Program-made: the position numbers and the translations under genes
Part shown: in pieces, positions 6,306-12,026 of the stretch
Position numbering within the stretch: position 1 is the first letter of the stretch
Layout: every line of letters starts with the position of its first letter
Notes under the pieces: model-generated
The model's input: only the letters and a program-made list of their open reading frames with translations
Databases searched by the model: none
Told to the model about the DNA's origin: nothing
Assembly: GCA_964641715.1 (NCBI GenBank)
Contig: CAZXMB010000095.1
Location: 1 to 12,026, forward strand
Direction of reading: 5' to 3'
Length of the DNA: 12,026 nt
From: CAZXMB01 sp964641715
GTDB taxonomy: Bacteria > Desulfobacterota > BSN033 > UBA1163

Positions 6306-8207
6306 ATGTCAAAAGTATCCTTGATGTTTAATGAGGTGGAGTGTATGGGCTGCCATGCCTGTGAAGTGGCCTGCAAACAGGAACACGGGCTCGGGGTCGG
6401 TCCGAGAGTGGTAAGGGTCCTGGAACGGGCTCCCTTTTTTAAACCCCTCTTCTGCCACCACTGCGATGATGCACCCTGTGCCATGAGCTGTCCAAAAGAT
6501 GCGATCAGCATTGATTCCAGGACAAAGGCCGTTCTCCTCGATGAGGATAAATGTGACGGCTGCGAGGCCCTCATTGGCAAATCCGGGGCTGAAAAACAGC
6601 AGACCTCTCCCTGCAAGGTGGAGTGCCCGGCACACATTGACGTTCAGGGATATGTGAATCTTGCGGCCAATGGGAAATTCCAGGAGGCCCTTCAGCTCAT
6701 TAAACTGGCTAGTCCCTTTCCATCCATCTGCGGGAGGGTCTGCCATCACCCCTGCGAGTTGAATTGCAATCGTGAGCAAATCGATAAACCGGTCGCACTC
6801 CGTTCCATCGAACGTTTTTTGGCTGATCTGGATCTCAAAGCGGAGAGTCGTTATATCCCTGAGATCAAGGGCAGAAAAAGGGAGAAGGTTGCCATTGTTG
6901 GATCAGGACCTGCCGGCCTCACGTGTGCCTATTATCTTGCCCGGGAAGGCTATAAGGTAACGGTCTTCGAAAAGGCCCCGGTGTTAGGCGGGATGCTCGC
7001 CCTGGCGATCCCTTCTTATCGGCTTCCTAAAAAAATAGTTGAGGCCGAGATCGAGCTTCTTCAGCGTATGGGCATCACCATGAAAACCAATATGGAAGTG
7101 GGCAAGGAGAAGACGGTCGGTCAACTGCGTAAGGAAGGGTTCAGTGCCTTTTTCATTGCCATTGGTGCACAGGAGAGCACACGCCTGGGCATTGAGGGGG
7201 AGGACCTGGAGGGGGTCTACAGTGGGCTGGATTATCTTCGCCAGCTCAACCTTGGAAAGCCGATCAAACTCGGGAAAAGAGTGGCTGTGATCGGTGGTGG
7301 AAATGCCGCTATGGATGTGGTGAGGTCCGCCCGCAGGCTTGGGGCTGAAAAGGCTCTGATCCTTTATCGCCGTGGCCTGGAGGAGATGCCTTCAAGACCG
7401 GAAGAGATTCAGGAATGCAAGGAGGAGAAAATCCCCATCCATACCCTGACACAACCCATACGGTTCATAGGGGGAAATGGCCGGATTCAGGCGATCGAAT
7501 GTATCAAAATGCGTCTGACAGAGCCTGATGAGAGTGGCCGCCGGAGACCTGAGCCCATTCCTGGTTCTGAATTTAAAATGAAAGTGGATGCTGTGGTCAC
7601 TGCTCTTGGCCAGGAATCAGACTGGTGCTGTTTGACGCCGGAGTGCACCTGCACCCTGACGGGATGGGGGACCTTGAAGATCGATCCCTTAACGTTTCAG
7701 AGTGATGATCCGGATATCTTTGCAGGAGGAGATGCGGTCAGGGGCCCTCAGAGCGTGATTGATGCCATTTCAGACGGGAGAGAAGGAGCCATTTCCATTG
7801 ATCGGTATCTCAGAGGCCAGAACCTTCGCCTTGGCAGAGAGAGAGAACTGAGAGCAATCAGGGAACCTCAAAAAGAGAAGTATGACCCCGCCCCCCGGAC
7901 CCAGATACCATCCTTGGATCCTCAAAAGCGGGTGAAGAACTTCAGCGAAGTTCAAAAGGGACTGACAAAGAAAGTGGCCCTCCAGGAGGCAAAGAGGTGT
8001 ATCTCCTGCGGGAGTTGTTGCGTTCAGGCCTGCCCTTATGAGGTGATGCAATTCAATCAGGAGAAGACCAGGGCAGTGAAATGCGACCTCTGTATTGAAA
8101 AAAGAGGCCGGGATGAGGTCCCTGCTTGTTTTGCCATCTGCCCTGCACGATGTATTTACTGGGGGAACCCAAAAGAGTTTCCGAAAGAGATTTATGCAGG
8201 TCTGTGA
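6306..8207 (+). CDS. Fe-S/FAD electron-transfer protein: four-cluster ferredoxin with inserted GltD-like module
   Basis: This 633-residue protein probably passes electrons between NAD(P)H and the molybdo-enzyme. Residues 1-86 match the first half of a DmsB/HycB-type ferredoxin: C13/C16/C19/C23, C50/C53/C58/C62, then only C83 and C86 of a third motif. A GltD-like module follows: its own cysteine region (C103, C107, C142, C146, C150, C154), FAD-binding GSGPAG (199-204), NAD(P)-binding GGGNAAMD (330-337) and a second FAD motif, IFAGGDA, near 471-477. Residues 565-616 then resume the ferredoxin: C565/C568/C571/C576 and C593/C596/C608/C612. Thus the flavin module appears inserted in the third cluster motif. 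AGGAGG (6294-6299) lies 6 bases before the ATG. It is not a glutamate synthase: no large subunit is nearby and the ferredoxin halves point to a molybdo-enzyme partner. Confidence 0.88.
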   Translation: MSKVSLMFNEVECMGCHACEVACKQEHGLGVGPRVVRVLERAPFFKPLFCHHCDDAPCAMSCPKDAISIDSRTKAVLLDEDKCDGCEALIGKSGAEKQQTSPCKVECPAHIDVQGYVNLAANGKFQEALQLIKLASPFPSICGRVCHHPCELNCNREQIDKPVALRSIERFLADLDLKAESRYIPEIKGRKREKVAIVGSGPAGLTCAYYLAREGYKVTVFEKAPVLGGMLALAIPSYRLPKKIVEAEIELLQRMGITMKTNMEVGKEKTVGQLRKEGFSAFFIAIGAQESTRLGIEGEDLEGVYSGLDYLRQLNLGKPIKLGKRVAVIGGGNAAMDVVRSARRLGAEKALILYRRGLEEMPSRPEEIQECKEEKIPIHTLTQPIRFIGGNGRIQAIECIKMRLTEPDESGRRRPEPIPGSEFKMKVDAVVTALGQESDWCCLTPECTCTLTGWGTLKIDPLTFQSDDPDIFAGGDAVRGPQSVIDAISDGREGAISIDRYLRGQNLRLGRERELRAIREPQKEKYDPAPRTQIPSLDPQKRVKNFSEVQKGLTKKVALQEAKRCISCGSCCVQACPYEVMQFNQEKTRAVKCDLCIEKRGRDEVPACFAICPARCIYWGNPKEFPKEIYAGL

Positions 8208-8570
8208 ATGGGTACCCCGCCAACCTGGAAAGACCCTAAAACTGGCCTCGAATGGCAGGCCGAATCTCCTGGCGAAATGACCTGGCACCAGGCGAAAAAG
8301 TATGCGGCCTCGCTTTCGCTGGATGGGAAGGACGATTGGCGTCTACCCACGCTGGCAGAACTGGAGACGCTGTTGGATAGGACACAAGCACGTTCAGATG
8401 GCAGGGCTCCCATGCGCGAAGAGGTTCCTTTCCGTGATGAACGATCTTACTGGTCTTCCACCACCTTCGAGCTCGACACGAAGAATGCCTGGATTGTGAT
8501 GTTCAATGGTGCCTATGTGCTGAGCTACTATAAGAGTAATTTATACCATGTTCGTTGCGTCCGCAGGTAA
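8208..8570 (+). CDS. Small DUF1566 (Lcl C-terminal-like) domain protein
   Basis: The whole 120-residue protein is one DUF1566 domain. It shows WKDPKTGLEWQ at the start, then TWHQAKKYAASLSL, the hallmark DWRLPTLAELETLLD, YWSSTT and AW.V.FNGAYVL, and a YHVRCVRR end. The domain is related to the C-type-lectin/formylglycine-enzyme fold group and is usually found on secreted or surface proteins. Here there is no signal peptide or membrane segment, so it should stay in the cytoplasm. ATG 8208 follows the previous stop with no spacer and only a weak CAGG upstream, implying translational coupling. Its function is unknown. Being last in a redox operon suggests a role tied to it, such as a binding or assembly factor, but this is inference. 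Confidence 0.8.
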   Translation: MGTPPTWKDPKTGLEWQAESPGEMTWHQAKKYAASLSLDGKDDWRLPTLAELETLLDRTQARSDGRAPMREEVPFRDERSYWSSTTFELDTKNAWIVMFNGAYVLSYYKSNLYHVRCVRR

Positions 8571-8592
8571 TGACTCAAGGGAAAAGGCATGA

Positions 8593-8623
8593 ATGAATTC
8601 GAATCCCCTTCCGCCTAATTCAT
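8593..8623. repeat. Short inverted repeat after the DUF1566 gene
   Basis: ATGAATT (8593-8599) and AATTCAT (8617-8623) form a perfect 7-bp inverted repeat around 17 bases. It is AT-rich and no T-run follows, so it is a poor terminator. A 9-base direct repeat, TTTATCCCG, occurs slightly downstream at 8641-8649 and 8684-8692. These could be regulator sites for the next gene, or chance. Confidence 0.25.
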
Positions 8624-8706
8624 ATCCATTCTACTACTGATTTATCCCGGGACAAACCCTTTCCTCAGTAAGGATTTCTTATTTTTATCCCGCTTCATCA
8701 AAATCT

Positions 8707-8736
8707 TTGACAGGATTGGTATCTTTGCATTACATT
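8707..8736 (+). promoter_or_regulatory. Candidate sigma-70 promoter of the FAD/GcvT gene
   Basis: A perfect TTGACA (8707-8712) is followed at 18 bases by TACATT (8731-8736), or at 17 bases by TTACAT. The -10 is weak, as expected for a promoter needing an activator. It lies about 45 bases upstream of the coding start, inside a 215-base gap between genes that otherwise shows only short repeats. The minus-strand AraC-type regulator beyond the gene is a natural candidate activator. Confidence 0.45.
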
Positions 8737-8770
8737 ACATTTGAACTGAAGGACTTTCTACTTAAACTCG

Positions 8771-8789
8771 GGAGGATATGGATCAATGA
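8771..8789 (+). promoter_or_regulatory. Ribosome-binding site with a three-codon ORF overlapping the start
   Basis: GGAGG (8771-8775) is followed two bases later by ATG GAT CAA TGA (8778-8789). The TGA overlaps the true start ATG 8786 as ATGA. For the long gene the spacing from GGAGG is 10 bases, which is usable. The tiny frame is probably incidental but could affect initiation. Confidence 0.4.
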
Positions 8790-11203
8790 AAGACCAGGCA
8801 AGAGTGGTGATCATCGGAGGGGGGATTACAGGTTGCAGTATCGCCTACCACCTCACAAAAATGGGCTGGAGGGATGTCGTCATTTTGGATAAGGGAGAGC
8901 TGACCAGTGGAGCCACCTTTCATGCCGCAGGTTTAGTGGGGCAACTTCGGGCCTCGGTCAATATTACCAAGATGCTTAAATACAGTGTTGAACTCTATTC
9001 CCGACTGGAAGAGGAGACTGGCCAGCATACGTCCTGGAGCCCGGTCGGTGGCCTCCGAATTGCCTCATCAAAAGATAGGATGGAAGAACTGCGTCGCTCA
9101 GCAGCCATGGCCAGGACCTTCGGGTTACCCATGGAACTGATCAGCCCGAAAGAGGCCTGTGATCTCTTCCCGTTGATGGAGAGGAAGGGAATTGTCGGTG
9201 CCGCCTTTCTTCCCACTGATGGCCAGATCGATCCAAGTGCGGTCACCTATGCCCTTGCCCAGGGGGCCAGAAAGAGAGGAGCTGAGATCTATACAGAGAC
9301 CCGGGTGACAGGAATTCGACTCAAGGATGGAGCAGTGGATGAAGTCCTCACAGAAAAAGGGAGGATCAAGACAGAGATCATTGTCAATGCCGCAGGCATC
9401 TGGGCCCCGGAGATCGGAAGGATGGCAGGAATTTCTATTCCCATCATTCCTATGGAACATCAATATCTCATCACCAAGCCCATCGAAGGTGTGAAAAGGG
9501 GTATGCCCACGATGAGAGACCCGGACCTTTTAGTCTACTTCCGGGAGGAAGTCGGTGGTCTCATCATGGGTGGATATGAACACAATCCCATTCCCTGGGC
9601 CCTCGATGGCATCCCGAAGGATTTCACCAAGACCCTTCTCAAATCGAACTTCGAACATTTCGAGCCCCTTTCCAATCTTGCGATGAAACGGGTCCCTGCG
9701 ATCGGTCAGGCTGAAATCCTCACCCTTCTCAATGGTCCTGAGGCATTCACCTCGGATGGTGACTTCATCATGGGGGAGGCTTCTGAGGTGAGGAACTTTT
9801 TTGTAGCCGCAGGTTTCTGCGCCCATGGGATTGCGGCCGCAGGAGGTGTTGGAAAGATGATGGCAGAATGGATCATTGATGGAGAGCCGGGCCTGGACCT
9901 CTGGCGATTGGATATCCGTCGTCTTGGGGCTCACCATGGAAGTCAGAAGTATGCCCTGGATCGATCCATTGAAGTCTATGCCCATCACTACTCAATGAGC
10001 TGGCCCTATGAGGAGATGCTCTCTGCGCGCCCCCTTCGAACCAGCCCCCTCTACCCGCGCCTCAAATCAATGAGGGCTGTCTTTGGAGAGAAATATGGAT
10101 GGGAGAGACCCAACTGGTTTGCACCCGGAGGTGTATCAGCCAGAGACAAGCTGGGATGGGGAATTCCCAACTGGTTTGAACATGTGGCCAGAGAGCATCG
10201 GGCCATCAGAACCGGGGCAGGAGTGATTGATCAGAGTTCCTTTGGAAAGATTGAGATCAAAGGACCGGATGCCCTCCCCTTTCTCCAGAAGATTACCGAT
10301 AACCAGATGGATAAACCCATTGGCTCAGTGACCTATACCCAGATGCTTAATGAAAAAGGGGGGATTGAATGCGATCTCACGGTGAGTCGACTGGATGAAG
10401 ACCATTTCTACCTTATCACCGGGACCGCCTTCATCAAACACGACCTCGGGTGGATTAAGAAACATCTTCCCAGAGGAGTTTCCGTTGCTGTCACGGATAT
10501 CACCTCGGCTCGAACCTGTCTTACTCTTTGCGGACCCAAATCAAGAGACATCTTAAAGCAGTTAACCAAAGAAGATATTTCCCATGAAGGATTTCCTTAT
10601 ATGACCTGCAGGGAGATCCATATTGGATATGCACCTGTTCTTGCCATCCGGATCACCTATGTGGGTGAACTGGGATGGGAACTCCATATTCCGACTGAAT
10701 ACTCTCTTTACGTATATGATACGCTCTGGGAGGCCGGGAAATCCTTTGGTCTCATCAATGCCGGCTACCGGGCCATGGACTCCCTCCGGCTGGAAAAGGG
10801 CTACCGTTACTGGAGCGGTGATATCTCTCCGGAATACACCCCTCTGGAGGCAGGACTCGACTTCTGTGTCAGGTTTGAGAAGGGAGATTTTATCGGTCGT
10901 GGGGCCCTTCTCGCTCAGAAACAGAAAGGAATCTCGAGAAGGCTCTGTTGTTTAACCATTGATTCCGGTCCATTGATGCCTCTTGGTAAAGAAGCCATCC
11001 TCGATGGCGATAAGGTAGTGGGCATTGTGACCAGCGGAGGATATGGCCATACGATCCAAAAACCCATTGTCTATGGGTATCTGCCCATTCCCTATTCCAA
11101 ACCGGGAACCCGGTTGCAGATCGAAGTCGCTGCCAGAAGGTATGAAGCTGTAGTCGAAAAAGAACCCCTTTATGATCCTGAAAACCTCAAAGTGAAAAGT
11201 TAA
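8786..11203 (+). CDS. FAD/GcvT fusion, dimethylglycine/sarcosine dehydrogenase family
   Basis: This 805-residue protein has the full length and order of the family, which oxidatively removes N-methyl groups and can pass the one-carbon unit to tetrahydrofolate. An N-terminal FAD-dependent oxidase domain (about 1-370) opens with GGGITG (11-16). H46 in the FHAAGL segment matches the histidine that binds FAD covalently in dimethylglycine dehydrogenase. A central linker domain covers about 370-455. A GcvT aminomethyltransferase domain follows from about 466, including NEKGGIECD with D530 at the place of the conserved GcvT aspartate, and RAMDSLRLEKGYR. A GcvT C-terminal barrel completes it, from about 715. 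No signal peptide is present. Its own promoter suggests a unit separate from the molybdo-enzyme operon. Substrate could be dimethylglycine, sarcosine or another N-methylated amine; no electron-transfer flavoprotein gene is in view. Confidence 0.88.
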   Translation: MKDQARVVIIGGGITGCSIAYHLTKMGWRDVVILDKGELTSGATFHAAGLVGQLRASVNITKMLKYSVELYSRLEEETGQHTSWSPVGGLRIASSKDRMEELRRSAAMARTFGLPMELISPKEACDLFPLMERKGIVGAAFLPTDGQIDPSAVTYALAQGARKRGAEIYTETRVTGIRLKDGAVDEVLTEKGRIKTEIIVNAAGIWAPEIGRMAGISIPIIPMEHQYLITKPIEGVKRGMPTMRDPDLLVYFREEVGGLIMGGYEHNPIPWALDGIPKDFTKTLLKSNFEHFEPLSNLAMKRVPAIGQAEILTLLNGPEAFTSDGDFIMGEASEVRNFFVAAGFCAHGIAAAGGVGKMMAEWIIDGEPGLDLWRLDIRRLGAHHGSQKYALDRSIEVYAHHYSMSWPYEEMLSARPLRTSPLYPRLKSMRAVFGEKYGWERPNWFAPGGVSARDKLGWGIPNWFEHVAREHRAIRTGAGVIDQSSFGKIEIKGPDALPFLQKITDNQMDKPIGSVTYTQMLNEKGGIECDLTVSRLDEDHFYLITGTAFIKHDLGWIKKHLPRGVSVAVTDITSARTCLTLCGPKSRDILKQLTKEDISHEGFPYMTCREIHIGYAPVLAIRITYVGELGWELHIPTEYSLYVYDTLWEAGKSFGLINAGYRAMDSLRLEKGYRYWSGDISPEYTPLEAGLDFCVRFEKGDFIGRGALLAQKQKGISRRLCCLTIDSGPLMPLGKEAILDGDKVVGIVTSGGYGHTIQKPIVYGYLPIPYSKPGTRLQIEVAARRYEAVVEKEPLYDPENLKVKS

Positions 11204-11238
11204 GGGGCGGAAGAGTGATGTTGCTCATCGGTGAATCG

Positions 11239-12026
11239 TTAAACAGACTGAATCGTATTCTGTCTGAAGGTCATTGGTGTACATCTCTCAATTTTTTTAA
11301 AGACCTTTGTGAAATAGCTCTGATCCGGAAATCCCACCTCAAGGGCGATCTGCGAAATTGGTAGCTCCCTTTCCTTTAATAAAACTTTTGCCTTATCGAT
11401 TCGGACCTTCGAGATATAATCTCCTAATGTAACGCCCAATTCGTTTTTGATAATATGGCTTAGCCGCGAAGAACTCAGATAAACCTCTTTGGCGACTTGT
11501 TCAACCTTCAAGGGGTCATTATAGTGGTTCTCAATGAAATCGAGGACTTTCTTTAGACGTTGATAATTCTTATTATGCCGGGTCTCGTAAATTCGATCCA
11601 TCAATTTCTCGAAAACCTTTACAAGCCAGAGGCACAGATCCTCTTGCGATTTTGTCTGTGCCAGCTCCGTGATGAATTTATATTTCATGCCAAGCATCTC
11701 TTCAATTTTTGCCCCCGCCTCTGCGGCGGCTCTCGAAAAAAGGATCAGGAGTTCAAGAATCGAAATTTTAAGGAGTTCAAAGTTTTCAAGATATTGGATG
11801 AGAGCAATAGCCAGAAGTTGGTAAAGAATCTCTTTTGCCCCTTCCCTATCTCCAAGTCTAATTTTGGCAATGACCTCCTTTTCTCGATCATAGAAAAGCT
11901 TGCTCAGAGTTTGAGGGGAAAACTCCCGATCGAGATTTTTGAGAATACAGATCTGATCGGAAATCCTTCCTTGAAGAACCTGCGCATCTCTCACCTTAAT
12001 AAGGTTGCCCAAATCAGGGTCAGAGA
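11239..12026 (-). CDS. AraC-family transcriptional regulator, 5' end cut by the window
   Basis: The reading frame is open from the window's right edge to a TAA at 11239-11241 (about 262 residues). An in-frame TTG at 12010-12012 could start a protein, but codons beyond it (SDPDL) stay open and nothing there looks like a gene start. The gene therefore most likely continues outside, probably into a sensor domain such as PocR. The last 100 residues form two helix-turn-helix motifs typical of AraC proteins (VEQVAKEVYLSSSRLSHIIKNELG, reported here as positions about 11425-11500, and ISQIALEVGFPDQSYFTKVFKK). The middle region (LGDREGAKEILYQLL, ILELLILFSRAAAEAGA) is the helical linker seen in PocR- and YesN-like regulators. 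It converges on the FAD/GcvT gene with 35 bases between them and may control it. Confidence 0.85.
   Translation of the reverse strand, partial: SDPDLGNLIKVRDAQVLQGRISDQICILKNLDREFSPQTLSKLFYDREKEVIAKIRLGDREGAKEILYQLLAIALIQYLENFELLKISILELLILFSRAAAEAGAKIEEMLGMKYKFITELAQTKSQEDLCLWLVKVFEKLMDRIYETRHNKNYQRLKKVLDFIENHYNDPLKVEQVAKEVYLSSSRLSHIIKNELGVTLGDYISKVRIDKAKVLLKERELPISQIALEVGFPDQSYFTKVFKKIERCTPMTFRQNTIQSV
11244..11266. terminator. Hairpin at the convergent gene ends, possible weak terminator
   Basis: CAGAC (11244-11248) pairs with GTCTG (11262-11266) and GAAT (11250-11253) with ATTC (11257-11260), with a T-T mismatch between and a 3-base loop. It overlaps the last codons of the AraC gene. On the minus strand it is followed only by TTTAA, and there is no T-run on the plus strand, so termination would be weak. 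Confidence 0.3.

Noticed and set aside
6306..8207. Glutamate synthase small subunit (GltD)
   Set aside because: The GltD-like module is real, but there is no large subunit, and the ferredoxin halves around it match a molybdo-enzyme electron-transfer subunit.
8713..8728. Sigma-54 promoter (GG...GC) before the FAD/GcvT gene
   Set aside because: The GG and GC pairs in GGATTGGTATCTTTGC are 12 or 7 bases apart, not the required 10.
1..12026. CRISPR array, tRNA, rRNA or complete insertion sequence
   Set aside because: No regularly spaced repeats, cloverleaf, rRNA-like tract or transposase was seen; the only repeats are the assembly duplication and the palindromic pair.

Overview
The window reads as a metagenome-assembled contig from an anaerobic, moderate-GC bacterium, most like Desulfobacterota (Deltaproteobacteria). 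This rests on gene content: a CoA-ligase, a DMSO-reductase-family molybdo/tungsto-enzyme, a fused Fe-S/flavin electron-transfer protein, a radical SAM enzyme with two extra cysteine motifs, and a dimethylglycine-dehydrogenase-like flavoenzyme. No rRNA or other taxonomic marker is present, so the assignment is inference.

Layout. (1) 1-381: an AT-rich left edge with the tail of an unidentified open frame and a 46-codon stub resembling the N-terminus of a tyrosine recombinase. (2) 360-1445: a radical SAM enzyme of the AmrS (AmmeMemoRadiSam) type. Its N-terminus looks like the inner part of a Tat signal, and the stub ends on top of it, so a rearrangement or frameshift is likely here. (3) 1529-8570: a compact co-directional cluster. 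It starts with a near-consensus sigma-70 promoter and two perfect inverted repeats, followed by an IclR regulator, a PaaK-like CoA ligase, an unannotated 59-aa protein coupled on both sides, a molybdopterin oxidoreductase, a pair of dispersed palindromic repeats, a 633-aa Fe-S/FAD/NAD(P) protein and a small DUF1566 protein. (4) 8707-11203: a separate promoter candidate and an 805-aa FAD/GcvT protein of the dimethylglycine/sarcosine dehydrogenase family. (5) 11239-12026, minus strand: the C-terminal part of an AraC-type regulator, cut by the window edge.

How the genes may work together. The IclR regulator probably controls its own operon. The ligase would make a CoA thioester (an aryl or other organic acid). 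The molybdo-enzyme would carry out a redox (or hydration) step on that or a related substrate. The 633-aa protein combines a DmsB/HycB-like four-cluster ferredoxin with a GltD-like flavin module inside it, so it could carry electrons between the molybdo-enzyme and NAD(P)H. The logic resembles phenylacetate to phenylacetyl-CoA to alpha-oxidation by Pad-type enzymes, but the substrate cannot be read from sequence. The FAD/GcvT protein is probably an independent N-demethylase; the convergent AraC gene may regulate it.

The 100-N run at 6002-6101 is almost certainly a false gap. The 55 bases on its left are repeated exactly on its right, and collapsing the 155 extra bases restores one intact 699-codon frame for the molybdo-enzyme.
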